This document shows, piece by piece, positions 45,355 through 56,716 of a stretch of DNA of 64,000 nucleotides (position 1 is its first letter; the number at the start of each line of letters is the position of its first letter). Below the pieces are notes generated by a model. It did not search any database. It was not told the DNA's origin and worked only from the letters and a program-made list of their open reading frames with translations. Made by a program: the position numbers and the translations under genes. Source of the stretch: Castor canadensis (lineage: Eukaryota; Chordata; Mammalia; Rodentia; Castoridae); contig NC_133390.1 in NCBI RefSeq assembly GCF_047511655.1, positions 166,444,583 through 166,508,582 of the forward strand. The letters are read 5' to 3'.

Positions 45355-45512
45355 TCTCTTCCTTCTTCCCTTCCTCCCTTCCTCTCTCTTCCTCCCTTCC
45401 TCCCTTCCTCTCTCTTCCTCCCTTCCTCCCTTCCTCCCTTTTCCTCTCTTCCTCTTTCCTTCCTCCTTCCTTCCCTTCCTTCCTTCCTTTTTTTCCCTTT
45501 TCTTTCTTTCAT
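45355..45512. repeat. CCTT/CTCC polypyrimidine tract
   Basis: About 155 bases of nearly pure pyrimidine on the + strand, with ccttcctccc and ctctcttcct units. It abuts the tail side of an antisense SINE. Confidence 0.95.
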
Positions 45513-45710
45513 AGTGGAACTGGGGTTTGAACTTAAGGCCTCACACTTGCTAGGTAGGTGCTCTACCCCTTGAACCATTCTGCCACTTTCTTTTTTTCTT
45601 GATAAGGAGTTTCGCTGTGTTGCCCAGGCTGGGCAAAAGTTCTTGATCCTTCTGCCTCATCCTTCTGTGTAGCTGGGATTATAGGTGTGTACCACCATGC
45701 CTGGCCAAAA
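45513..45710 (-). mobile_element. Fused B1-ID SINE, antisense
   Basis: 'ctggggtttgaacttaaggc' (ID) then 'ataaggagtttcgctgtgtt' to 'attataggtgtgtaccacca' (B1). Confidence 0.88.
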
Positions 45711-45924
45711 GTGGAATTCTCTTGCCACAAGGAGACAGGTGTGGTTAAACTTTTACCACATTTCCTCCTTATGTTTTGTAATATACTCCACACTGTGCAT
45801 GTTTTTTGATCCATCTATGTAAGGCACACACACACACTCACACATACACACTTAATAAACACGTAGTCCAAGGGACATGCTTTGTCACACTGGTCTGGGA
45901 TCAAATCCTGGCATTGATACTCCT
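45711..45924. other. Unassigned, includes (CA)n
   Basis: A short, interrupted CA tract at about 45824-45850. Otherwise not recognised. Confidence 0.5.
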
Positions 45925-46310
45925 TAAAAGCATTAATTCACTTCTTCATTCCTTCTTTATTCACAGAACACTCTCTGCCTACCATGCGAAAGGCTTTGTA
46001 ATAGGTGCTGGGGATGAATTCAGATGTGGTCCTTGCCCTTGCAGGAGCTGCAGACCTATTAAGAAGCCAGACAAAAGTAAACAGCTTCAAATGTGTGTGG
46101 TAAGCACTAGAAGTAGCACAGGCCATTGTGGGATCACCAGGTGAGGCTGGGACAGACAGGGAGGGCTTCTCTGAGGAGGGGATCCCGCCTGGACTTGAAG
46201 GTGAGTAGAACCTGGCCAAGTAAAGAAGGCAGGGAAAATCATTCCAGGTAGAAGGAACAGCATGTGTAAGGACTTAGAAGGTGATGAGAGTATCAAGAGC
46301 AAGGGGCATT
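45925..46310 (-). mobile_element. L2 LINE 3' end, antisense
   Basis: 'cttcttcattccttctttat', 'taataggtgctggggatgaa', 'gggagggcttctctgaggag' and 'tccaggtagaaggaacagca' align with antisense L2 in order. Confidence 0.8.
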
Positions 46311-46329
46311 TGGAAAGCTATTTATTAGC

Positions 46330-46450
46330 TTCAGTTTTTATTTATGGCTTCAGTTTCCCCATCTTCAAAATGGGATTATCAGTGCTTACCTGCTTATGAA
46401 ATTAAATGAGGTGATAATGGATGTGTAAGCACCTGGCATAGTTAACTTTA
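46330..46450 (+). mobile_element. MIR SINE fragment
   Basis: 'cttcagtttccccatcttca' and 'taagcacctggcatag'. Confidence 0.7.
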
Positions 46451-46616
46451 ATTAATTCCCTTTCCAAATGTAGCTACGGATGCCTAAGTGCCAGACTTTA
46501 ATTTTAAATGAGATGCGGATTAAAAAACATGGAGGGGCTTGGCTATCCACCTGTACAACATGAGCAAGTCTGCTAGTTGCTCTCCAGGGAGTTGCTTTGT
46601 GCTCTTGCAGATGAAG

Positions 46617-46712
46617 CACTACGGGGCTGAGGATGTAGCTCTTGGTAGAGTGCTTTCAAAGCGTGAGCAAGGCCTTGAGTTCCACCCCCAGCACTACAGA
46701 AACAAGCACAAC
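46617..46712 (+). mobile_element. ID-type SINE, older form
   Basis: 'ggggctgaggatgtagctct' to 'cacccccagcactacagaaa', closer to the general rodent ID consensus. Confidence 0.8.
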
Positions 46713-47379
46713 AAACTACCACCAACAAAAACACCAACAGATGGAGCGCTAGTTGTTGGCATGCTGCCGTGATGTCCTGGGTTGTGTCTTGCAGAATCAG
46801 GAGGCACATAATTGTGTTTTCTTAGCAGCTCCACATTAACCATCAGCCTCATCCTGTTGAGGTGTTCTCTGGGACAGTTTTCTACCACTGACAGCCACGT
46901 TTCTGACTTGATGCTCTGTCTGCATGTCCTGTTGCTGCTCTGTCTTGCTGTTCTGGACGGTAACTGGCTCCTGCATACCAGCGAGGAAACCTGAACTTTC
47001 AATGGAGTTCAGAGCCATTTATCCAGTGTCCCAAAGTCACTGGGACACAGATGAGCCGTGGAGCCTTTGTGGCCAAACTGGAGATCTTTCTGAGGCAGAA
47101 AGTGGATTCTGTCTGTGCTCTCACAGCTTCACTGTGGCTCCCCAGTGTAGCGTGATGGATTCCTACAAACCTAAGCCACGTCTTCTCAGGTCTTGATTTA
47201 AAACCTGCCCAGGCTTCTCCTGGTGTGCAGGTAACACCAGAAGCCCCTTTCAGGCCAGTAAGTCCTGTGTGTGTGGCAGTGGGGGAGGATTGCCCTCTCT
47301 TCTGGCCTCACTGGTAGTCACTGTGTGCTAGGCCCCAGGCTGTGTGCTGGGGACCCATGGTGAGCGGTCAGCACCCCCA
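46713..47379. other. Unassigned intronic stretch
   Basis: Opposed open frames of 60-102 codons without recognised products. Confidence 0.4.
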
Positions 47380-48000
47380 GTGCCCCCATTCCAGCCGGGC
47401 TGACCGCTCCCAGGCCTGTTGTGCTGCTGTTCCCTTTGCCTGGAGTGTTCTTGGTTTCATCTTCATGTGGCTGGCTCCTGTTCATTCTTCTGATCTATCT
47501 TCTCCTTCTCAGACTCTGACCCCCGGCACAGTCACCCAGCCTGTTCTCTAGCCTGACCTCCAGTTTATTTTCTCTTCCTCCCCTCCCTTTCCCTTTTCTC
47601 CTTCCTTCCTTCCTTCATTTTGGGGTTTGAACTCAGGGCTTCACACTTGCTAGGCAGGTGCTCTACCACTCGAGTGACTCCGCCAGCCTTTTTTTGTGTT
47701 GTGCATATTTGAGATAGGGTCTTGGGAACTATTTGCCTGGGCTGGCTTCGAACCACGATCCTCCTGATCTCTGCCTCCTGAGTAGCTAGGATTAGAGGTG
47801 TGAGCCACCAGCACCCGGCTCAGTGTATTTTATGTCATAATTCCTCGTGACATTATTTGGTTGTTCTTTATTTGGTAGACTTTAAAAACCAACGGGATGG
47901 CGTTTGTCTTGTTAACCCCGAGGTGGGTCCCCAGCACCTAGTATGGTATCTGTTATGTAATAGGTTCTCAATAAAAAGTTGTTGAAAGATCGAGCAAATG
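47380..48000 (+). mobile_element. L2 LINE 3' end, sense, interrupted
   Basis: 'gttccctttgcctggagtgt' and 'ctcagactctgacccccggc' on the left, then 'cagcacctagtatggtatct' and 'aataaaaagttgttgaaaga' on the right. A fused SINE separates them. Confidence 0.8.
47615..47820 (-). mobile_element. Fused B1-ID SINE, antisense, inside L2
   Basis: 'ttggggtttgaactcagggc' (ID) and 'tttgagatagggtcttggga' to 'attagaggtgtgagccacca' (B1). Confidence 0.9.
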
Positions 48001-48829
48001 AATGTGGCGGATTATATTTTCTGGAGATGTCCCCATAATGTAGCCCAGGTTGTGTTTTCAACAATAATCCCCTGAGCTCTCTGGTCACATATTTGTTTGT
48101 ACATTGTTGCCACAAGGTTTAACACATACATCTGAGGGACACAGTGTCTGAGACTTGCCTGTGTGGATAAATGCAACTCTCTTTGTGGCAACCTGCTAGG
48201 GCACTCTCCAGCTGGCCAGTCACATGGGTGGAAGTTGGAAATCTTCGTTCTTAAGACTGAATTGGTGCCAGAAGAGCCAGCTCCTGTGTTGTCCACCTCC
48301 CATCTCCTTGCTGGTGGTGACCTTGGCTTTGTCAAAAGGGAGGCGTTGCTCCCAGTTGTTCAGGCTGGGGTATCTGGAGCACAGTTGCCCTGGCCTTCAG
48401 AGATGACAAACTCTCTTTCTAGCCATGGGAATGTTTCTGTTGACTGAGCAGGACTTTGGGTGGCTTCTGTCCTGAAAGGATCACCCCTCTCTTTTTATTA
48501 AACTGTAACACAATGTCACCTGCCATACCTGCCAAAAAGCATGAGAAATGGGGAGAAATCACCTGTTCCTTTCCCATGTGCAGATTCAAGAACACTGTTT
48601 ATTTTGGCTCTTAATATCAATGTTATAAGGGGCTATACCCCACCCTGTCCCATCAGAGCTACCTTACCTGACTTTTTCTTTTTCCTTGTCACAATTTGTA
48701 ATTTACCTAGTCATTGTGTTTACTGGTCATGTCATTCCCTCCAGCCCTTCTAGTCAATCAGAGTCTCTGTTGCTTGCTGGTGGATGCAGCAATGAGAGCA
48801 ACTAACAGCTGTGTCTCTGGCTGAGACCT
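48001..48829. other. Unassigned intronic stretch
   Basis: No gene or clear repeat is recognised. Confidence 0.4.
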
Positions 48830-48955
48830 TCCTCACCTGCCAGCAGACTCCTACATGTTCCTTAGGCTTTTGCTCAAGGGCCACCCCCTCTGGGAGGCCT
48901 TCCCTACTGTCCTCCTGGGCCACTGTCATTAACCCGTCCAGCCTTTGCAACATTG
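48830..48955 (+). mobile_element. L2 LINE fragment, sense
   Basis: 'cttaggcttttgctcaaggg' and 'tctgggaggccttccctact'. Confidence 0.65.
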
Positions 48956-49096
48956 GGCTGTCTGAACGTTGGGCTGCTCAATGTCCCCAGGAGATGGGCC
49001 CTTGAAGGTCATGTCTAGGAGCATGGACTTTGCCTTTAGGGCAGTGTGAACCATGCAGATGTATGTTGCATTTTAGAAGAATCTTTGTAGCTGTTC

Positions 49097-49102
49097 TTTT
49101 TT

Positions 49103-49138
<36 letters not shown>

Positions 49139-49139
49139 T
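49097..49139. repeat. T18 run followed by (GT)12
   Basis: Eighteen T (49097-49114), then twelve GT units (49116-49139). Confidence 0.95.
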
Positions 49140-49224
49140 AACATTGGAAGGGGGCACATGTGGACTCAGGCCAGCAGTTGGGAGATAATTTCTATAATCT
49201 AGTAGAGAACTGATGATGGCTTGT

Positions 49225-49375
49225 GGCTGTGCTCTCCAACATGGTAGCCACCAGCTACATGTGACTATTCACAGTTAAAATAAAGTGAAATAAATTAAAA
49301 TCTCACTCTCTAGTCACACTAGTCTCATGTAAGTGCTCTATAGCCAGCCCACATTTTAATATTTTTATCATTCCA
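49225..49375. mobile_element. Probable hAT-class MITE relic
   Basis: 'ctctccaacatggtagccac' and 'agctacatgtgactattcac' recall a common non-autonomous hAT repeat. Family not assigned. Confidence 0.45.
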
Positions 49376-50535
49376 AAAGCTTCTGTTGGCCTGCTCTGGT
49401 GGGACTGGAGAGAAGGGGAGGAGCATGGGAGGTGTTAGGAAGCAGAGCGTTCGAGATGTGGGAATGGGTTCAATGTGGAGTGTGAAAGAGAGTGAGTATC
49501 AAGGATAAGACCGGGTCATTGGCTGTGGCTTCTTAGAATTACTGAGTCAAAAGGAATGGGCATTTTTATGGCGCTCAGTTCACGTTGGCATGTCAGCCAC
49601 ATTTACCAGCACCATGAGACGGTGCCCATTTTGCCCTCCCTGCCTGGCTCATTAGCTCTGGTCAAACCTTCAGTTGTGTATATGCCTCTCACTAAATCTA
49701 CCTTCGTTCGGGGTCTAACATGGATCGTGGATCATGAGGTCTTTGTGATCAGGGAATTATATGTATATTAATGCAGATTTTTGTGAAACGAGTTATGTTT
49801 GCCATTGTGGCAGATCTGATGCATTTTAAATGCCTGTGGTAATATCCTTAATCAGACGGCAAACAGAAAACAGGAAAGTTAGTAATAAAAAATGAATTAG
49901 GACGATTAGCAGAGGTGAGCTGCTTCCCTCCTCGGGTGACAGGCAGAGTTGACGGAGCTTTGCAGGGTGCTTCTGTCCAAACATGCGTCTGGATTACTGC
50001 AGCCTCTGGGGCTGGCCCTGGGGTCTGCTCTGCTCCTAGGACTTGGTTATTACATCCAGTTCTGCAAAGGTCATGGCCATCCTTTGATGGAGGCTCACAC
50101 CCTGGTGGGCTAGAGTGGGGTCTCTGAAGAAGGGTTGCTGCCCCCCACCCCCCATTTCTGACTCAGGCCAGGCCAGGGGCTTCTTTCTCTGAAGCACAGA
50201 CACTCCAGTACTTACTCAGATCCCTGGAGAATGCCATCCCCGCCCCCCCCCCCAGCAGTCTGGTGGGGGCGGGTCCCTGCAAGAAGGAAGTGGGGGCAGA
50301 GGCTTTCGCTGGCTAATGCAAACACTGAGGCTAGTTTCTCTATGCTCAAAAAGAAACAGAGTTCTGGTGACTGAGTAAGGTGTGGGGTTATAGCTCAAAC
50401 CTAAGGATGCAAAGCTTTCACCTGGGAATTGCCGGGATTCATAGTCACCTGAGCAAAAGGGACCACGTGTAGCCCCAGGGGGCTGGGCTAACAGACTTGA
50501 TGGTTCCCGGCCCTTTCAGTGGGCTAGTAGCTACC
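49376..50535. other. Unique intronic stretch with candidate regulatory block
   Basis: 49500-49920 is non-repetitive and AT-rich toward its end, with ttaatgcagatt, tttaaatgcc and agtaataaaaaatgaattag motifs, then a GC-rich shoulder. There is no ORF of note. A C-run lies at 50244-50253. Confidence 0.35.
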
Positions 50536-50685
50536 TACCTTAAGCATGTGACTCCCACGAGGGTCTTGTTAAAATGCAGCTTCGGATGCAGTAGGTCTAG
50601 GGTGGAGCCAGAGATTCTGCATTTCGAAGAAGGTCTGAGTGATGTTGGCTAGAGGACAGAGGTTGGGACTTTTGAATCACCAGAA
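50536..50685. mobile_element. MER5A-like relic
   Basis: 'gggtcttgttaaaatgcagc', 'ggatgcagtaggtctagggt' and 'agagattctgcatttcgaag'. Confidence 0.65.
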
Positions 50686-52335
50686 GTTTGTGTTAGGCTG
50701 AGATTTCTGAGAGCCTGAGATAGGATTCTGGTGAGAGAGACATAGTGGGGTGAGCAATCAGGAGGAGGAGAATGGGGAAGCAGGATAGGCTAGGGAAGGG
50801 GCCCAGCAAGGATGTAGCCTCAGCTGGTACCCGGCTTTGGCCTGACCCCATGGGAACCTGGAGCATGACTGATCCACAGAGCAGGTCCCACCTTGAGGCT
50901 GGGGTTGGGGCCTTTTGTACCCTCACGCCAGTCAGCCGTTGCCATGGGTTGCTGGTGAGAGGGGTGTGTTTCAGCCTGAACAAGCGGGTCTGGGTGGGGC
51001 CTGTCAGCATCTGTATACAGTATCTGCCCGAAAATGGCCTTGAGGAGTGTGGATCTGGAGCCAGGACTCTGGGCTCTCCTGTGTGACCTTGGGTAAGCAA
51101 GCTTCTTCTCTCGGGACTGCTGGTGCTGCAGCTTACTACGCTTTGGTGGTGGTTGGTACTTGGTCCCTGTCCTCAGGCTGTCATGTGGTCTGTACAAGGT
51201 GTGGGAGCGAGCTCAAGGAGGAGGGGATGAGGAGGGAAAAAGAGAGTGACCATCCCTGAGACCTGTAACATTCAGAGGGTGTCCTGACAGAGGGAGCCAT
51301 GAGGCATGGCCTGCAAGAAGGAAAGTATGGGGACCTCTGGAGGAGGGGGAAGGAACACGCATGCATTTAGTCAGCATCCATCTTGGGATGGGTGTATCAT
51401 TCATGCTGTTTGTTTAATCCGCACAACACACCTTGAACTAGAAGTGCATCCCATGGTGCAGATATGGAGCTGAGGCCTGAGAGCAAGGTTTCTGGGCTGG
51501 GACACAATGGGACCGGGGTCCAACCTGTATGCAGGAAAACCCCTTCTCCTGCAGGACCTCATCATGTATGAGGGCCGTGGGGAAGGGAGGGGACACGGTG
51601 CTGGGGAAGAACTGCATGGATGGGTACAGGCTTGTGTCTGAAGCATCTGGGAGGACACTGGAGTTTGAGCCCTGCACTGGGGAGCCATATGTGCGGGAAG
51701 CCAGCCAGTGCTGACCCCCTCTATTCTGGGGGTCCCCTTCCTGACTCCACTCTGAGCCATCTTCCCCATCATACTGCCTTCCCTCCCTGGACTCAAACGT
51801 CATCAGAGTGCATGGGTGAGTGTTGGTGTGTGTGGAGTCCCCACGACCATCCTATAGACCACTCTGTGGATATTTGGTCTGCTGGGGAATTGGCTTTTGC
51901 TGTAGATGCTCTGTGGGACAGAGGCCCTGGAATTGTGCTGCTGTCCAGGGACCTGGGTGACAGACAGTGCCTTGCCACTGTGTTGAGCCCTCCATCCTGT
52001 GTGCTGAATGCACTGGAGGTGAAGGGAAGAAGGGCCACAGGTAATTTCCCTAGATGAAGACAGATGTGGGGTTGCTTGCACGTGTCAAGGCACCAGGGTA
52101 AGGATGCAGTTCTGAAGCATCTCAGTCATCTACACCGTTCCCCACCTCTACAGTCTGAGTTTTCTGTCCCAGTCAAAGCCAGCAACATCCTGTTCTTTCT
52201 CCCTCCCCTTCTGTGCAAGCCTCTCATACAGGATGTTACATCAGCTAGTCACAGCTTGGCACTTGGCCCAGGATATCAAGCACAGAAACAGTAGTCCCCA
52301 AGCTTAGTGTTGAGGCTTAGATGGTAGTGTGAAAG
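50686..52335. other. Mostly unassigned intronic stretch
   Basis: MIR pieces at about 51048-51140 ('ctcctgtgtgaccttgggta') and, antisense, 51395-51530. Long overlapping frames in GC-rich DNA (104-145 codons) lack domain content. Confidence 0.45.
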
Positions 52336-52339
52336 TCAC

Positions 52340-52605
52340 CAATGAAGTGCATGTGGGGTGTTTATTGAATGCCTACTGTGTGTGAGGAGTTTTGCTAGGT
52401 CTCTTTTGTCTACCATCTTATTCAACTACCACAGCCCTGCAAGTTATATATTATTTTTATCATGTCACAGATGTGATGCTAGAGGCTCAGAGAGGTTGAG
52501 AAACTTGTTCAAGGTTACACAGCCTGTGAGGGGCAGTGTGAATCATGCACTTGAATCCGCCTGGCTCCGAGATCATGGTCTTCATTCTGTACCATATGTC
52601 CTTGC
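52340..52605 (-). mobile_element. Near full-length MIR, antisense
   Basis: 'ttattgaatgcctactgtgt', 'gaggctcagagaggttgaga' and 'caaggttacacagcctgtga' in order. Confidence 0.82.
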
Positions 52606-52889
52606 ACGCGAGAACGTTCAGCTCCATTTTGGAGATCTTTTCCCATGTGTTCCCCATTTGGTCTCAGACCATCTCACCTGAAAAGGCTTGGCAGGAGATA
52701 CTTGTTCCTGCTTCAGAGACAGGAACGTGTAGGCACAGAGTCACAGGCCAGCAGGGCTCCAGCCCAGGGACTTCACCCCCCTGATCCCGACTGCTCTCTG
52801 CCACCAAGAAGCTTCGCTGTTTCCAACTTGATGTTGTGTAGACCAGACTCACCATGTTCTTTGTCAGGGAGTCCATACAGAAAATGTTC
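52606..52889. other. Unassigned intronic stretch
   Basis: No clear repeat. A 226-codon frame starting at 52645 runs from here into the next LTR relic. Confidence 0.4.
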
Positions 52890-53245
52890 TTGCTTTGGTT
52901 GTGTACTGCTGCCTAACAAACCACCAAAATTAAGACAGCAGCTTAGCTGGTGGTTTCATGGGTTGGCCCAAAGGCTTTTTGGCTGGGCTAGGCCCTGCAT
53001 CCATCACCACCTGGCTGGTGGCCTGGGAGCGTTGTGCTTGGGGTGGCCTGGCTCACTTGTCTGGCAGGGTTGGGCTGGCTCTCCCCATAGCCTCACCTCC
53101 AGCAGGCTGGATTGCGCTTGTCCATGGGAGCACCCAGGCTTGGCGGCCAGCAAGAGGGAGCAAGCCCCAGTGCCCAGGGCTTCTCACCCCAGCTCCTGGC
53201 ACATTTGTGTCTGTCATAGTAGCCAAATAAAGTCACATGGCCAAT
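52890..53245 (-). mobile_element. MLT1-like LTR relic, antisense
   Basis: 'tgtactgctgcctaacaaac', 'agcaagccccagtgcccagg' and 'agtcacatggccaatgcaga' match a common antisense MaLR-type repeat. It explains the long open frame across it. Confidence 0.55.
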
Positions 53246-53379
53246 GCAGATCCAAGGCACAAAGAACTAGATTCCCTCTTAATGAAAAGAGTGGCCACAG
53301 CACAGAGCAGGAGATGTCCGTGTAAGGACAGAAGACTTGGGGTCCTTTTTAGGACATTCTGAAACCACCAAGGCTCTTT

Positions 53380-53640
53380 CAGACAACAAATATTTATTGA
53401 GCCCCTGCTGTATGGCATACACTGTGGCAGAGACTGTGGGCTGAACAAGACAGACCTAGTGCTATACTCAGGGCCCTCCAGGCCTTCCAGCTAGCACGTG
53501 GAAACATAACGGAAGAGGACAGGGGTGATGACAGACAGCTGCACAGGGCTGGGAGATGATCAGGTCACAGGATCATCAGGGAGGACCTGCCTGGCTCTTG
53601 AGGTGAGACCTGTAGGAAGACTAGGAGCTGGGAGGCAATG
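53380..53640 (-). mobile_element. L2 LINE 3' end, antisense
   Basis: 'acaaatatttattgagcccc', 'gctgaacaagacagacctag' and 'cagggaggacctgcctggct' follow the antisense L2 end. Confidence 0.8.
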
Positions 53641-55479
53641 GAGACGAGGCAAGAATCGTGACAAGAAGAGCGGCGTCTGGGGAATGAGGACTCAGCACAT
53701 CTGAGTGCCCAGTGAGGGGGTCAGTTCCAGCAGCCTAGGGCAGAGGGAGGAACTTTTGGAGGGCAAATATCCCCAGTGACTCCTGTGTGATGTCTTTTCA
53801 GGTGGGAGGTGGGGAGAGACCTTCCATGGCTTTGTGGGTTCTGGGAGGAAGGAGAGGTAGGTGCTCACCAACGATGTCCCGAAGGAGGAGGATTTGAGCA
53901 CTGGAAAGGGCACAGGGGTAGCTTGAGCAAGGGCCAGGAGCTAGCGAGGGGCCAGGTGCTAGGATTGGGGATTGTGTTTGAAAAGAGCAGGCCTGGGGGC
54001 TGAGTTGGGGCTTGGATTGTGTTCTGTTATCTGGTGATCTCTGAACCATGAACTGAGAATGGTGTGGTCAGATGTGGGTGGGAGCTTGTGGGGAGGGTAC
54101 CCAGAAGGAAGCCTGAGGACTGCCTTGTCTTCCCAGCCAGTCCCAAACCCCTACCTCTAAGCCATCCTCTGCATTCATGTGCCAGGCTGGGGGCTCTCAG
54201 GCCCCTAGGAGCTGCCTGCTGACTCCCACAAGCTAACTTCAAAAGGACCTCTTGGTGTATCAGGGGCTGGTGGCTTTGGAAAAGGCCCAGGTCACTGGAG
54301 GCCAGGATCGTGATCTTAAATGAGCCAGAACAGATTAGAAAAATGGGAGCAGTCCACAATTCAGGTGTGAATCCCTGCTTCTTTCTTGTGCCTCCACCAC
54401 GGAACTCTGGGACAGTCTCTGCCCAGCCCAAGCCTCGCTTTTCTCATTTGGAGGTGGGGCCAGGTGCGGAGTTGCCTGAGACCTGAGTGAATCCAACACC
54501 TCGGCCCCTGTGCAGAGCCCCTCCTGCTGGTGTGCAATGAGGACCATGTGGGGATTCCAGTGGCTGATGGCACAATGAGTGGAGCAAATACTCTGGCTCC
54601 CAGGCCTGGATGTCAGAGAAGCTGTCTGCCCCAGAATAAACAGAAACCATGGCAACTGCGATGCATCCTAAGATAGGCAGAAGAAGGGCCTGACATACAT
54701 GGTGGAGGCCCTGCGCCAACTCCATCAGGTATCCATGGGCACCTCCAAGCCCTTCCTTCCTTCCTGAGGCAGGACCAAGTTCTAGAAAAATCATTTCTAA
54801 CTTTGGGTTTCTGTTCAATTTTAAGTCCAATTATTGCTTTATTTTAGTTTTTAGGCTTGCCCTGGAAAATGTTTCAAATGGGATAAGTTGCGGCAACCTC
54901 TGTCCCCCATTTCCTGATGGGTGCCCTGGGGTGAAAGGAGCGGGGATGAATCTACTCTGGGAGTGAGGGCTGGGTCCCTTCCAGTCTTCAGACATCCAGC
55001 AAAGGGCGGCATTGATACCCCACTTGGTAGCGAGAGCTTAGCCCTCCACCCTAGGTTCACAGCCAGGAAGTGGCCTGCCTGGCACTTGAACCCACATCTG
55101 CATGCTTTGCGCTTCTGATGGCTGGGGGCTTAGCAGTCACTGAGTGGGGAAAGAGCACTTGTAAGCTCCTCATGTGGGGTGACTGGTTTGTGATGCTGTC
55201 CCCAGCCCAGAGCATCCAGGTGATGAAGGAGAACAGCTGAGATGGCCTGGAAGACAAGGGCGTCTCCAGCCCTTTTGTTTGTTCTTCACAAATTCCTCAT
55301 GGACCCCTGGCACAAGTGGACTTAGGCCTTGCCTTCTAGTTGAGGTGGGGCTTCACTTTCTGTGTCTGTGGCCATCAAGACTGGACATCAAAGTCCCAGC
55401 TTGGGCAGACCCCTCATCTCTGTGTCCTTACCTTAAAAGAGAAGGCATCATTGACTCACTTGCCAGTGTAGCATAGTGG
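53641..55479. other. Mostly unassigned intronic stretch
   Basis: An antisense MIR at about 55040-55110 ('tggcacttgaacccacatct'). The rest is unique with overlapping random frames. Confidence 0.4.
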
Positions 55480-55630
55480 TAACTGGTTGGCCCCATCCCT
55501 GACAGTTACTTGCTGTGCACATCTAGTGAGTTGTTTAAGCTCTCTGTGCCTCTGCGTCCTCCTCTGTAAACAGGGGATAATAATTGCACCTACTTGATTT
55601 GTGGTGGGGTCTGCACAGGGATTTCATCGC
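55480..55630 (+). mobile_element. MIR SINE
   Basis: 'gtttaagctctctgtgcctc' and 'gtaaacaggggataataatt'. Confidence 0.78.
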
Positions 55631-56397
55631 ATTGAGATGGGAGAAGATGGGACGGAACTCTGTTCTAGCTCCTGTTGATATTTCTGAGCCAAGGCTAAAG
55701 TCAGCTCCACCATAACTCAGCTGGGCCCAAAGTGCAGTTCTGCTGTCAGGACAACCCGGCCGAGGGAGGGTGTATGTGAGCAGTGCATGGGGCAGATTGG
55801 AGTAGGGCAGATGTCAAGGCCAATGGGATGTGGCCTTGTGCATAAGTCCCACAAAGGAGTCCAAGCAGGGGGCTGAGGACTAGTGAGGTGCATTTGGTGA
55901 CTCCAGCTGCGTGGTGAGATGTGAGAATTCTGTACTTAAATTTGAATTCAGGTCCTGCAGTCAGAAGCTGTCCAGCCTTCAGGGCATATGTAACCTCTTG
56001 GGAAAGAGAAGCAACTAACCTCATCTTGCTAGGCTGTTTGAGGATCGAAGGGAGATGAGAGTGCCAGTGTCTGGCACACCATAGGTGCTCACTAAGTGCC
56101 CAAAGAGTGTCCTGTGCAGTATTTCTGTGGTGCAGCCTGGAGATTTGGGCAGCATTGCTACTGGGTGGCTAATAGGGGTTTTCTGTGTCTGTGGCCAGGT
56201 GTTCTGCAGAGGTTCCCTTCTGTGTAGAAGGGACCCAGCCTATGGAAATGAGGTGGGAGAGCCTGCTCACCTGGACAGTGCAGGCCAGGCTGTATTAGGC
56301 ATGGGGCGATGATCTGAGGGTGTGATCAGGACTCCTGTCATGAGAACTTTCACCTTGAGGACAGTTGGGGGTCATCAATGATTTTATTTAGTTAGGT
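55631..56397. other. Mostly unassigned intronic stretch
   Basis: A MIR end at about 56030-56105 ('tgtctggcacaccataggtg'). Nothing else is recognised. Confidence 0.4.
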
Positions 56398-56716
56398 TTT
56401 TTTTTTTGCAGTGCTGGGGTTTGAACTCAGGGTCTTGCACTTTCTAGTGGTGCTCTACCACTTGAGCCATGCCCAGCCCTTTTTGCTTTAGTTATTTTTC
56501 AGATAGGGTCTTGCCACAGTGCCTGGCCCTCAGACTACCATCTACCTACTTCCACCTCCTGTGTAGCTGGGATGACAGGTGTAAAACACCACACCATCCT
56601 TGTTTATTGAGATGATGTCTCACTAACTTTTTTCTCTGTCTGGCTTTGGACTCTGATCCTCCTGATCTCTGCCCTTGAGTAGCTGGGATTACAGCATGAG
56701 CCACTGTGCGCAGCCA
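56398..56716 (-). mobile_element. ID plus two B1 SINEs, antisense
   Basis: ID (56408-56480, 'tggggtttgaactcagggtc'), then B1 (about 56500-56600) and another B1 (about 56607-56716) with 'gctgggattacagcatgagc'. Confidence 0.82.

Noticed and set aside
52645-53325. 226-codon + strand frame
   Set aside because: It runs across an antisense LTR relic and GC-rich DNA. No domain, and a Trp/Gly/Leu-rich composition typical of non-coding reading.
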